NCBI RefSeq assembly: GCF_007923255.1
Contig: NZ_VOHJ01000020.1
Location: forward strand, 1-52,643
Reading direction: 5' to 3'
Origin: Vulcaniibacterium thermophilum
Lineage (GTDB): Bacteria > Pseudomonadota > Gammaproteobacteria > Xanthomonadales > Xanthomonadaceae
Length of the DNA: 52,643 nt
The notes beneath the pieces are model-generated. The model was not told the origin of the DNA, did not search any database, and was given only the letters and a program-made list of their open reading frames with translations. The position numbers and the translations under genes were made by a program. Below are positions 1 through 8,012 of the stretch, in pieces (position 1 is the first letter of the stretch; the number at the start of each line of letters is the position of its first letter).

Positions 1-696
1 GCAGCGCCCGCCCCGCCCCCGCCGCCGCGCGCGCCGGAACCCGCAACGCCCGCCGCCCCCGCCGCCCCCGTCGCCCCCGCCGCGCCGACGGCCGTCGAGG
101 ACGCCGGAACCGCCGCACCGGCACCGGTCCTCGAGGACGGCCCGCGACCGTTCGCGCACTGGCTGCGCGACGGCCTCGGCGGTCGCAGGCGCCTGCGACG
201 CGGCGAGCTCACCGTGCTGATCGACTTCGACCAGCGCCAGTACCACGCCGGCACCGCGCTCAAGCCGCTCGCGCCGCTGTTCGAGGGCACCGTCGCGGCG
301 GACGATTTCGAACCGGTGAGCGAAGCGCAATGGGCCGAGGAAAGCGCGCGGCGCGGCGATGCGCAGCCGCTGACCCGGCTGATCTGGTTCGGCGGCCTGC
401 TGGCCGGCCACGGCGCGCTGCCGGACGAGTATCCGGCCGATCAGAAATTCCGCCTGGTCAAGTGGCCGCAGACCGAGCGCGAGTACCCCAAGCACTTCCG
501 CATCGCGACCGTGATGATGAAAGCGCCCGCCACGCTCGGCGAGGTGGTCGAGGCCAGCGGCGTCACCGCCAGCGAGGTCGCCGACTTCATCAACGCCAAT
601 CTCGCGACCGGGTACGCCGAGGCCGTGCGCGAGCCGGAGCCGGCGCCGGAGCCGGCCAAGCCCGGCGGCCTGTTCGGCCGCCTGCGCGGACGCTGA
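1..696 (+). CDS. Hypothetical protein, 5' end cut by window edge
   Basis: The reading frame is open from the first base of the window, so the start lies outside it. The first ~45 visible residues are almost only Ala and Pro with scattered Glu/Asp, a typical flexible linker. A compact part of ~165 residues follows, containing [20 protein letters not shown] and a helical segment reading [12 protein letters not shown], which could be a small winged-helix-like module. The tail is again Pro/Glu-rich and ends in GRLRGR. I do not recognise the family. The gene lies 79 nt upstream of dxs on the same strand and could be co-transcribed with it. The first ATG-like internal codon (a CTG/GTG near 214) is not taken as the start because the coding-like composition continues upstream of it. 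Confidence 0.75.
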   Translation, partial: AAPAPPPPPRAPEPATPAAPAAPVAPAAPTAVEDAGTAAPAPVLEDGPRPFAHWLRDGLGGRRRLRRGELTVLIDFDQRQYHAGTALKPLAPLFEGTVAADDFEPVSEAQWAEESARRGDAQPLTRLIWFGGLLAGHGALPDEYPADQKFRLVKWPQTEREYPKHFRIATVMMKAPATLGEVVEASGVTASEVADFINANLATGYAEAVREPEPAPEPAKPGGLFGRLRGR

Positions 697-775
697 GCCG
701 GGCCCGCCCGCGTTCGCCTTGCCCCGCCGCAGCCGCGGCGGGACAATTGCGCGCTTGGCCTCACAGTCCCCCGCG

Positions 776-2683
776 ATGATCGACCCTCAGCGCTACCCGC
801 GCCTCTCGCGCATTGCCGTCCCCGCCGATCTGCGCCAGTTCCCCGAGGAGGAGCTGCCCGCGATCGCGTCGGAGCTGCGCGAGTACCTGATCGAGCAGGT
901 CGCCAAGGTCGGCGGCCACTTCGGCGCGGGGCTCGGCGTGATCGAGCTGACGGTCGCGCTGCACTACCTCTACGACACCCCGGTCGACCGGCTGGTGTGG
1001 GACGTCGGCCACCAGTGCTATCCGCACAAGATCCTCACCGGCCGCCGCGACGTCATCCACACCGTCAAGCAGAAGGACGGCGTGGCGCCGTTCCCGAAGC
1101 GCGACGAGAGCGAGTACGACACCTTCGGCGTCGGCCACAGTTCCACCAGCATCTCCGCCGCGCTCGGCATGGCGATCGCGCTGCAGCGCCGCGGCGACGA
1201 CCGCCGCATCGTGGCGGTGATCGGCGACGGCGCGATGACCGCGGGCATGGCCTACGAGGCGCTCAACCACGCCGGCGGCATGGACCCCGAGCCGAACCTG
1301 CTGGTGATCCTCAACGACAACCAGATGTCGATCTCCGAGAACGTCGGCGGGCTCACCAAGATGCTCGGCCGGCTCTCCGGCAGCCGCACGCTCAACGCGC
1401 TGCGCGAGGGTGGCAAGAAGCTGCTCGGCGACAAGAACAGCGCGCCGGCGAAATTCGTGCGCCGCTGGGAGGAGCACTGGAAGGGCATGTTCGTGCCCTC
1501 CACCCTGTTCGAGGAGATGGGCTTCCACTACACCGGCCCGATCGACGGCCACGACCTGCCGGCGCTGCTGTCCACGCTGAAGACGCTGCAGACGCTCAAG
1601 GGCCCGCAACTGCTGCACATCATCACCACCAAGGGCAAGGGCTACGAGCTGGCCGAAGGCGACCAGATCGGCTACCACGCCGTGTCGCCGTTCGACCCGG
1701 CCACCGGCATGGTCGCCAAGCCCGGCGCGAAGAAGCCGACCTACACCGACGTGTTCGGCGACTGGCTGTGCGACATGGCCGCCGCCGATCCGCGCCTGAT
1801 GGGCATCACTCCGGCGATGCGCGAAGGCTCGGGCCTGGTGCGCTTCAGCAAGGAATATCCGGAGCGCTACTTCGACGTCGCCATCGCCGAGCAGCACGCG
1901 GTGACGCTCGCCGCCGGCATGGCCTGCGAGGGCGCCAAGCCGGTGGTCGCGATCTACTCGACCTTCCTGCAGCGCGCGTACGACCAGCTCGTGCACGACG
2001 TCGCGATCCAGGAGCTCGACGTGCTGTTCGCGATCGACCGCGGCGGCGTGGTCGGCCCGGACGGCGCGACGCACGCCGGCAATCTCGACCTCAGCTACCT
2101 GCGCTGCGTGCCGAACATGGTGGTGATGGCGCCGGCCGACGAGGACGAGTGCCGCAGGATGCTCAGCACCGGCTTCCGCTACGAGGGCCCGGCGGCGGTG
2201 CGCTACCCGCGCGGCACCGGCCCGGGCGTGGCGGTGCAGCCGACGCTGGAGGGCGTGCCGTTCGGCAAGGCGCAACTGCGCCGGCGCGGCGCGCGCATCG
2301 CGCTGCTGGCGTTCGGCGCGGTGGTGCCGGCCGCCGAGCAGGTCGGCGAGGCGCTCGACCTCACCGTCGTCAACATGCGCTTCGTCAAGCCGCTCGACCG
2401 CGAGCTGGTGCTGGAGATGGCGCGCACGCACGAGGGGCTGGTGACGATCGAGGACAACGTGGTCGCCGGCGGTGCCGGCTCGGGCGTGGCCGAACTGCTG
2501 GCCGCCGAAGGCCTTGCGGTGCCGATCGTGCACCTGGGCCTGCCGGACGAGTTCCAGGCGCACGGCACGCGCGAGCAGTTGCTGGCCGAAGCCGGCCTCG
2601 ACGCCGACGGCATCCGCGCCGCCATCCTGCGCCGCTGGCCGATGCCGAGCGCCGGTCCGCGCCCGGCCGCCGCCGCGGGCTGA
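776..2683 (+). CDS. dxs: 1-deoxy-D-xylulose-5-phosphate synthase
   Basis: DXS is a cytosolic enzyme that condenses pyruvate and glyceraldehyde-3-phosphate to 1-deoxy-D-xylulose 5-phosphate. This is the first step of the MEP isoprenoid pathway and also feeds thiamine and pyridoxal synthesis. The 635-residue product fits the family (about 620-640). The thiamine diphosphate motif GDGAMT is near residues 151-156, with the paired NDNQMS near 180. The catalytic glutamate is E372 in the segment [23 protein letters not shown] near the N-terminus is a typical DXS signature. I chose the ATG at 776, giving MIDPQRYP, because an in-frame start at 719 would add 19 residues (PRRSRGG-type) without family resemblance. 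Identification is very secure; the exact start is fairly secure. Confidence 0.96.
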   Translation: MIDPQRYPRLSRIAVPADLRQFPEEELPAIASELREYLIEQVAKVGGHFGAGLGVIELTVALHYLYDTPVDRLVWDVGHQCYPHKILTGRRDVIHTVKQKDGVAPFPKRDESEYDTFGVGHSSTSISAALGMAIALQRRGDDRRIVAVIGDGAMTAGMAYEALNHAGGMDPEPNLLVILNDNQMSISENVGGLTKMLGRLSGSRTLNALREGGKKLLGDKNSAPAKFVRRWEEHWKGMFVPSTLFEEMGFHYTGPIDGHDLPALLSTLKTLQTLKGPQLLHIITTKGKGYELAEGDQIGYHAVSPFDPATGMVAKPGAKKPTYTDVFGDWLCDMAAADPRLMGITPAMREGSGLVRFSKEYPERYFDVAIAEQHAVTLAAGMACEGAKPVVAIYSTFLQRAYDQLVHDVAIQELDVLFAIDRGGVVGPDGATHAGNLDLSYLRCVPNMVVMAPADEDECRRMLSTGFRYEGPAAVRYPRGTGPGVAVQPTLEGVPFGKAQLRRRGARIALLAFGAVVPAAEQVGEALDLTVVNMRFVKPLDRELVLEMARTHEGLVTIEDNVVAGGAGSGVAELLAAEGLAVPIVHLGLPDEFQAHGTREQLLAEAGLDADGIRAAILRRWPMPSAGPRPAAAAG

Positions 2684-2750
2684 CGGAACTTCGCCGCGCG
2701 CGGGCGGTCCCATCCGCCGCGCCACGGTCGGCGCGCCACTCCTGCCCTCG

Positions 2751-3752
2751 ATGCGAACCCTGCTCGCCGCTCTCGCGCTGTGCGCCGGTCTGGCCCACGC
2801 GCAAACCGCCCCTGCGCCGGCATCGGCCGAGGACACTCCGGTGCGCGAGCACGAGGCCGTGGTGGTCACCGGCGTGCAGCCCGGCCCCGGCCTGTGGAAG
2901 GTCCGCCACGGCGGCAACACGTTGTGGATCCTCGGCACCCTGACGCCGCTGCCGAAAGATTTCGAATGGCTTTCGCGCGACGTCGAAGCGGTGATCGGCC
3001 AGGCCGACGAGGTGCTGGGCGCGCCGTCGCTGGTGGTCGGCAGCGACATCGGCTTCTTCCGCGGCCTCACCCTGCTGCCGGCGGCGATGAAGGCGCGCAA
3101 CAACCCCGACGGCGCGCGCCTGCGGGACGTGCTGCCGCCCGCGCTGTACGCGCGCTGGCAGCCGCTGAAGACGCGCTACTTCGGCAACGACGACGACATC
3201 GAAAAGCGTCGCCCGGCCTACGCCGCGACCGAACTGTACGAGAAGGCGATCCGCCGCGCCGGCCTGCGCACGGGGGGCATCGTCGGGCCGGTGGTGGCCA
3301 AGGCGGCCAAGCGACGCGGCCTGAAGATCACGCCGGTGCAGGTCAAGATCGCCGTCGCCGATCCGCGCACGACGCTGCGCGAATTCAACCGCACGCCGCT
3401 GAACGACATCGAGTGCTTCGCGCGCATGCTCGACCGCGTCGAACTCGACGTCGCCACCCTGCGCGACCGCGCCAATGCGTGGGCGGTCGGCGATATCGAT
3501 GCGCTGCGCGCGCAGCCCGTCCCGAACGCCTACCAGACGTGCATGAACGCGTTCTCCGAAACCGCGCTGGCGAAGAAACTCGGCATCGGCGACCCGTTCG
3601 TCCAGGTGCGGGAGGCCTGGGTGGCGCAGGCGCGCAAGTCGCTGGAGCGCAACGCGGTCACCTTCGCCACGCTGCCGATGACCGACCTGCTGGCGCCCGA
3701 CGGCCCGCTGGAGCGGCTGCGCGCGCTCGGCTACGAGATCGAGGCGCCGTAA
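2751..3752 (+). CDS. TraB/GumN-family secreted protein lacking the GX2H histidines
   Basis: A 333-residue product with a clear signal peptide (MRTLLAALALCAGLAHA, cleaved near residue 17), so probably periplasmic or outer-membrane. The segment GPGLWKVRHGGNTLWILGTL and the C-terminal APDGPLERLRALGYEIEAP have the layout of TraB/GumN proteins. Catalytic members of this fold (TIKI-type proteases) carry two GX2H motifs. Here the first position reads GTLT (residues 62-65), and the C-terminal equivalent reads LPMT before DLLAPDG. Both histidines are therefore Thr, and a metal-dependent protease activity is unlikely. The gene follows dxs by 67 nt on the same strand. The family call is good; the function is unknown. 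Confidence 0.8.
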   Translation: MRTLLAALALCAGLAHAQTAPAPASAEDTPVREHEAVVVTGVQPGPGLWKVRHGGNTLWILGTLTPLPKDFEWLSRDVEAVIGQADEVLGAPSLVVGSDIGFFRGLTLLPAAMKARNNPDGARLRDVLPPALYARWQPLKTRYFGNDDDIEKRRPAYAATELYEKAIRRAGLRTGGIVGPVVAKAAKRRGLKITPVQVKIAVADPRTTLREFNRTPLNDIECFARMLDRVELDVATLRDRANAWAVGDIDALRAQPVPNAYQTCMNAFSETALAKKLGIGDPFVQVREAWVAQARKSLERNAVTFATLPMTDLLAPDGPLERLRALGYEIEAP

Positions 3753-3786
3753 CGCCGCAGGCGCGCGACCGGCGCGCCCGCCGCGC

Positions 3787-5196
3787 TCAGTCGCGCATGT
3801 CCTCCAGTTCGATCCCTTTCGTCTCGCGCGCGGCGACCAGCACGAACACCAGCGACAGCAAGGCGAAGCTCGCGTACAGGCCGTAGGCGAACGACAGGCC
3901 GATTTCCGCCAGCATCGGGAACGTGGTGGTGATGGCGAAGTTCGCCAGCCACTGCGCGGCGGCGGCGACCGCCAGCGCGATGGCGCGGATGCGGTTGGGG
4001 AACATCTCGCCAAGCAGCACCCACACCACCGGCCCCCAGCTCACGCCGAAGAACACCACGTACAGGTTGGCCGCCACCAGCGCCACCGGGCCGATGCCTT
4101 CGGGCAGGGTCAGCCCGGTGGGCCCCACCGTCGCGCGCGAGAAGCACCACGCCATCACCGCCAGGGTCGCGGTCATTCCGGCCGAGCCGACCACCAGCAG
4201 CGGCTTGCGCCCCACCTTGTCCACCAGCGAGAACGCCACCAGCGTCACCAGCACGTTGGTGATCGAGGTCAGCACGGTGATGGTGAGCGCGTCGGCCTCG
4301 CTGAAGCCGACCGAACGCCACAGCGTGGCGGAGTAGTAGAAGATCACGTTGATGCCGACGAACTGCTGGAACACCGACAGCAGCAGGCCGATCCACACCA
4401 CCGGCAGCAGCCCGCCGCCCGGCTTCAGCAGATCGCGCAGCCGGGGGCGCTCGCGGTGACGCAGGCTGTCGCGGATGTCCGCCACCTTGCGTTCCAGGGC
4501 CTCGGCTTCCAGGCCGAGCATCCGCCGCAGCACCTCGCCGGCGCGCGCGGTGTCGCCCCGCGCCACCAGGTAGCGCGGCGACTCCGGCAGGCGCGCGGTC
4601 ACCACGCCGTACAGCACCGCAGGCAGCGCCAGCGCGAGGAACATCCAGCGCCACGCCTCCAGCCCCCACCACAGCGGCTTGGAGGCACCGCCCGCGAGCG
4701 CCGCCAGCCAGGCGTCCGACAGCAGCGCGGCGAAGATGCCGAGCACGATCGCCAACTGCTGCATCGACCCCAGCCGCCCGCGCGCGGCGGCGGGCGCCAC
4801 CTCGGCGATGTAGGCCGGCGCGATCACCGACGCCATGCCCACCCCCAGCCCGCCCACGAAGCGCCACAGGATCAGATCCCACACGCCGTACACCAGCCCG
4901 CAGCCGAGCGCGCTGGCCAGCAGCAGCAGCGCGGCCACGCGCATCGTCAGCACCCGCCCCACGCGGTCCGCCAGCGGGCCCGCGTACCACGCGCCGACCG
5001 CCGAGCCGACCAGCGCGCAGGACACCGCGAAGCCCGTCAGTTGCGCGCCGAGCGCGAACTGCGCCCGCACCGCGTCCACGGTGCCGTTGATCACCGCCGT
5101 ATCGAAGCCGAACAGGAAACCGCCCAGCGCCGCGGCCAACGCCGCCAGCACCACGCGCGCCGAGCCGAGTGCAGGATGTGCCGTCGTCGAAGCCAT
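3787..5196 (-). CDS. Sugar-porter MFS transporter (hexose/xylose:proton symporter type)
   Basis: A 469-residue inner-membrane protein of the major facilitator superfamily, sugar porter family. Signatures present are GFLFGFDTAVINGT in the first helix, the loop motifs DRVGR and DKVGRK, PESPRYLVARG after helix 6, QQFVGINVIFYYS in helix 7 and ETKGIELEDM at the C-terminus. Such proteins take up glucose, xylose or related sugars with protons; which sugar cannot be told from sequence alone. The ATG at 5196 places the first membrane helix about 15 residues in. An upstream in-frame ATG at 5334 would add 46 residues unlike the family. The gene faces the GumN-like gene convergently and is divergent from the hybrid kinase, with a 251-nt spacer. 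No sugar-catabolic gene lies beside it. Confidence 0.92.
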   Translation of the reverse strand: MASTTAHPALGSARVVLAALAAALGGFLFGFDTAVINGTVDAVRAQFALGAQLTGFAVSCALVGSAVGAWYAGPLADRVGRVLTMRVAALLLLASALGCGLVYGVWDLILWRFVGGLGVGMASVIAPAYIAEVAPAAARGRLGSMQQLAIVLGIFAALLSDAWLAALAGGASKPLWWGLEAWRWMFLALALPAVLYGVVTARLPESPRYLVARGDTARAGEVLRRMLGLEAEALERKVADIRDSLRHRERPRLRDLLKPGGGLLPVVWIGLLLSVFQQFVGINVIFYYSATLWRSVGFSEADALTITVLTSITNVLVTLVAFSLVDKVGRKPLLVVGSAGMTATLAVMAWCFSRATVGPTGLTLPEGIGPVALVAANLYVVFFGVSWGPVVWVLLGEMFPNRIRAIALAVAAAAQWLANFAITTTFPMLAEIGLSFAYGLYASFALLSLVFVLVAARETKGIELEDMRD

Positions 5197-5447
5197 GAAG
5201 CGTCCCCGCTGCCGAATGCGCGGCGATGGTGCGGTCGCCGGCCCGATGCGGCAATGCGATCGGCTGTACGGAAGCGGATCGGCGGCGATGAATTCGATTG
5301 CAATTGGGCGACCCGGCCCCATCCGGATGGGCACCTGCCGCAGTGCAGCACGGCCCGGGCGCGGCCGGCCGTATCTTCATGCACCGCCAACGGGCCCTGC
5401 CGTGAAATTCCCGTTACGGCCCACCGCCGACCTTTCAGGGGGAATCC

Positions 5448-7055
5448 ATGACCGTACCGAACGCCGCCACCGGCCGGCTCGAACTGCTCAGCAGCGAGCG
5501 CCGCTTCCAACTGCTGGTGGAGGCCGTAAAGGACTATGCGATCTACCTGCTCGACGCCGAGGGCTACATCGTCAGTTGGAACACCGGCGCCCAGCGCTTC
5601 AAGGGCTACACCGCCGACGAGATCCTCGGCCAGCACTTCTCGCGCTTCTACACCGAGGAGGACCGCGCGACCGGACTGCCGCAGCGCGCGCTGCGGATCG
5701 CCGCCGAGGAGGGCCGGTTCGAAGCGGAGGGCTGGCGCGTGCGCAAGGACGGCAGCCGCTTCTGGACCAGCGTGGTGATCGATCCGGTGCTCGACCAGGA
5801 CGGCACCCTGATCGGTTTCGCCAAGATCACCCGCGACATCACCGAACGCCGCCGCGCGCAGGAGGAGATCGAAGCCGCGCGCGTGGCGCTGATGCAGGCG
5901 CAGAAGATGGAGGCGGTCGGCCGGCTCACCGGCGGCGTCGCGCACGACTTCAACAACCTGCTGACGATCATCCGCGCCTCGGTCGGCATGCTCCGCCGCC
6001 CCGACCTGCCGGAGGAGCGGCGCCGCCGCTACATCGACGCGATCGCCGACACCGCCGAGCGCGCCACCACCCTGACCGGCCAACTGCTGGCGTTCGCGCG
6101 CAAGCAGCCGATGAAACGCGCGCTGTTCGACGTCGGCGAGCGCATCGAAGGCATGCGGCAGTTGCTGACCACCACGCTCGGCTCGCCGGTGGCGCTGCAG
6201 ATCCACGCCGATCCGCACACCGGCTGCGTGGAGTCGGACCCGCACCAGTTCGAAAGCGCGGTGCTCAACATCGCCATCAACGCGCGCGATGCGATGCCCG
6301 ACGGCGGCATCCTCGCGATCCGCACCTACGCCGTCGCCGAGCCGCCGAAGCCGCTGGGCCTGCCCGCCGGCCGCTACGTGGCGGTGGAACTGACCGACAC
6401 CGGCTGCGGTATCGATGCGGAGACCCTGCAGCACGTCTTCGAGCCGTTCTTCACCACCAAGGAGGTGAACAAGGGCACGGGGCTCGGGCTCAGCCAGGTG
6501 CACGGCTTCGTCAAGCAGTCCGGAGGCGAGATCACCGTGCGCAGCGAGGTCGGGCGCGGCACCACCTTCACCCTCTACCTGCCGCAGGTGCAGGCGGCCA
6601 CCGGTCCATGCGCCGTGCCCGCGGAAGACACCGACGCGGCGCAGCCCCCGAAAGCCGGCCATGTGCTGCTGGTGGAGGACAACGAGGCGGTGGGCACGTT
6701 CGCGACCGATCTGCTCGACGAACTCGGGCAGTCGGTGAGCTGGGCGCGCGACGCGCAGCAGGCGATCGACCTGCTGTCGGAAGGCGAGCCGGCGTTCGAC
6801 CTGGTGCTCACCGACGTGGTGATGCCGGGCATGACCGGTCTGGAGCTGGCGAAGCTGATCCGCGCGCGCTGGCCCAAGCTGCCGGTCGTGCTGATGAGCG
6901 GCTACAGCCACGTGCTCGCCGAGGAGGGCAGCCATGGCTTCGACCTGCTGCAGAAGCCGTACACCGTCGAGGACCTGCAGGCCGTCCTGGCCCGGCACGG
7001 CAACCGCCGTGCGGCCGCGAACGAGGACTTCACGCCCGCCTCGGCCGCGCGCTGA
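5448..7055 (+). CDS. PAS-domain hybrid sensor histidine kinase/response regulator
   Basis: A 535-residue protein without a signal peptide or membrane helix, so a cytosolic sensor. Domain order: PAS about 18-133 (SWNTGAQRFKGY, then WTSVV...GFAKITRDITER), dimerisation/phosphoacceptor helix with H166 in GGVAHDFNNLL, HATPase_c about 270-385 (NIAINARDAM, DTGCGID, GTGLGLSQVHG) and a receiver domain from about 403 with phosphoacceptor D456 in VLTDVVMPGMTG and a lysine in LLQKPYT. No Hpt domain is fused, so any onward transfer needs a separate Hpt or the receiver acts as an internal phosphate sink. A purine-rich AGGGGGA precedes the ATG. No partner regulator is adjacent. The signal is unknown; the PAS lacks an obvious haem or flavin signature I can verify. 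Confidence 0.93.
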   Translation: MTVPNAATGRLELLSSERRFQLLVEAVKDYAIYLLDAEGYIVSWNTGAQRFKGYTADEILGQHFSRFYTEEDRATGLPQRALRIAAEEGRFEAEGWRVRKDGSRFWTSVVIDPVLDQDGTLIGFAKITRDITERRRAQEEIEAARVALMQAQKMEAVGRLTGGVAHDFNNLLTIIRASVGMLRRPDLPEERRRRYIDAIADTAERATTLTGQLLAFARKQPMKRALFDVGERIEGMRQLLTTTLGSPVALQIHADPHTGCVESDPHQFESAVLNIAINARDAMPDGGILAIRTYAVAEPPKPLGLPAGRYVAVELTDTGCGIDAETLQHVFEPFFTTKEVNKGTGLGLSQVHGFVKQSGGEITVRSEVGRGTTFTLYLPQVQAATGPCAVPAEDTDAAQPPKAGHVLLVEDNEAVGTFATDLLDELGQSVSWARDAQQAIDLLSEGEPAFDLVLTDVVMPGMTGLELAKLIRARWPKLPVVLMSGYSHVLAEEGSHGFDLLQKPYTVEDLQAVLARHGNRRAAANEDFTPASAAR

Positions 7056-7109
7056 AACGCCCCGGCGCCGGCCGCCATCGCCGGCCTGCGCGGTCACCGA
7101 AACGACGAC

Positions 7110-7130
7110 GGCCAGCCTGCGCGGCTGGCC
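7110..7130. terminator. Hairpin, probable bidirectional terminator
   Basis: GGCCAGCC and GGCTGGCC form a perfect 8-bp stem with a 5-nt loop. On the plus strand it is followed by ATCGTGCGTTTTG, downstream of the hybrid kinase. On the minus strand it is followed by GTCGTCGTTTC, downstream of tRNA-Pro. The T-tracts are imperfect on both sides. Confidence 0.6.
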
Positions 7131-7148
7131 ATCGTGCGTTTTGCGGGT

Positions 7149-7225
7149 TGGTCGGGGTAGCCGGATTCGAACCGACGACCACCAGTCCCCCAGACTGGTG
7201 CGCTACCAGGCTGCGCTATACCCCG
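7149..7225 (-). tRNA. tRNA-Pro(GGG)
   Basis: The minus strand folds as a 77-nt cloverleaf ending in an encoded CCA. The acceptor is 5' CGGGGTA with its 3' partner TACCCCG. The anticodon stem CCAGT/ACTGG encloses the loop CTGGGGG, which gives anticodon GGG. The T-arm contains GGTTCGAATCC. It lies downstream of the merR-like gene on the same strand, the usual place at the end of the pheST-ihfA block in Xanthomonas-like genomes. Confidence 0.97.
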
Positions 7226-7351
7226 ACACGAAGCCTTGCTGAAGCGGACGCGCAGTATAACCCGGAACCGTCGGCGTCCGCGTGCCGGCATGCCGATCCG
7301 CGACGGGCGCGCCGGCCCGCGACGCGGCCGCGCCGCCGGCGCATCGCGCGC

Positions 7352-7708
7352 TCACCGCCGCAGCAGTTGCAGCACTTCCTCCAACTCCATCCGCACCTGG
7401 CGGATGATCTGCGCGCTGAGCGCCGCCTCGGTCTTGCCCGTCTCGCCTTCCAGGCGCTGACGCGCACCGCCGATCGTGTAGCCCTGTTCGTACAGCAGCG
7501 AGCGGATCTGCCGCACCATCAGCACCTCGTGGCGCTGGTAGTAGCGACGGTTGCCGCGCCGCTTCACCGGGTTGAGCATCGGAAACTCGGTTTCCCAGTA
7601 GCGCAGCACGTGCGGTTTGACGTCGCACAGCTCGCTGACCTCACCGATGGTGAAGTAGCGCTTGGCCGGGATCGGCGGAAGCTCGCGGTTACTGCCCGGA
7701 TCCAGCAT
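7352..7708 (-). CDS. MerR-family transcriptional regulator
   Basis: A 118-residue protein with an N-terminal winged helix-turn-helix of the MerR type: [11 protein letters not shown] (helix 1-2), [11 protein letters not shown] (recognition part) and [11 protein letters not shown] (wing). A dimerisation helix follows and the protein ends in EEVLQLLRR. It has no cysteine or extended effector domain at the C-terminus, so no metal or drug ligand can be inferred. This short MerR gene usually follows ihfA in gammaproteobacteria. Its start overlaps the ihfA 3' end by 20 nt, which suggests coupling. The target genes are unknown. Confidence 0.9.
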   Translation of the reverse strand: MLDPGSNRELPPIPAKRYFTIGEVSELCDVKPHVLRYWETEFPMLNPVKRRGNRRYYQRHEVLMVRQIRSLLYEQGYTIGGARQRLEGETGKTEAALSAQIIRQVRMELEEVLQLLRR

Positions 7709-7994
7709 AGGCCTCCACGCGCTCCTTCAGCTTCTGTCCGGGACGGAAGGTCACCACCGTGCGGGCCGAGATCGGGATCTCCTGGCCGGTCTTCGGATTG
7801 CGGCCCGGTCGCTGGTTCTTGCGCCGCAGGTCGAAGTTGCCGAAGCCCGACAGCTTCACCTGCCGCCCGGCCTCCAGCGCCTCGCGCAGCGCGTCGAAGA
7901 ACGCGTCGACGAATTCCTTCGCCTCGCGCTTGTTGAGGCCAACCTCGTCGAACAGACGTTCGGCCATTTCAGCCTTGGTCAGAGCCACTGCCAT
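7689..7994 (-). CDS. ihfA: Integration host factor subunit alpha
   Basis: IHF-alpha pairs with IHF-beta to bind and sharply bend DNA at promoters, origins and recombination sites. The product is 101 residues (E. coli 99). It has the DNABII fold signature [18 protein letters not shown], with the intercalating proline in the beta-arm at P67 (GRNPKTG). The ATG at 7994 gives [15 protein letters not shown], matching the family start. The gene lies 18 nt after pheT, the conserved pheST-ihfA arrangement. Confidence 0.97.
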   Translation of the reverse strand: MAVALTKAEMAERLFDEVGLNKREAKEFVDAFFDALREALEAGRQVKLSGFGNFDLRRKNQRPGRNPKTGQEIPISARTVVTFRPGQKLKERVEAYAGSGQ

Positions 7995-8012
7995 CCCCTG
8001 TCGTCTGGCCGG

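Noticed and set aside
761-3103. Long open frame antisense to dxs and the GumN-like gene
   Set aside because: Its translation is dominated by Arg, Ala, His and Gly with no domain, and dxs on the other strand is certain. High GC creates such shadows throughout the window (also 7662-10391, 12362-15541, 22126-26430 and 31131-34349).
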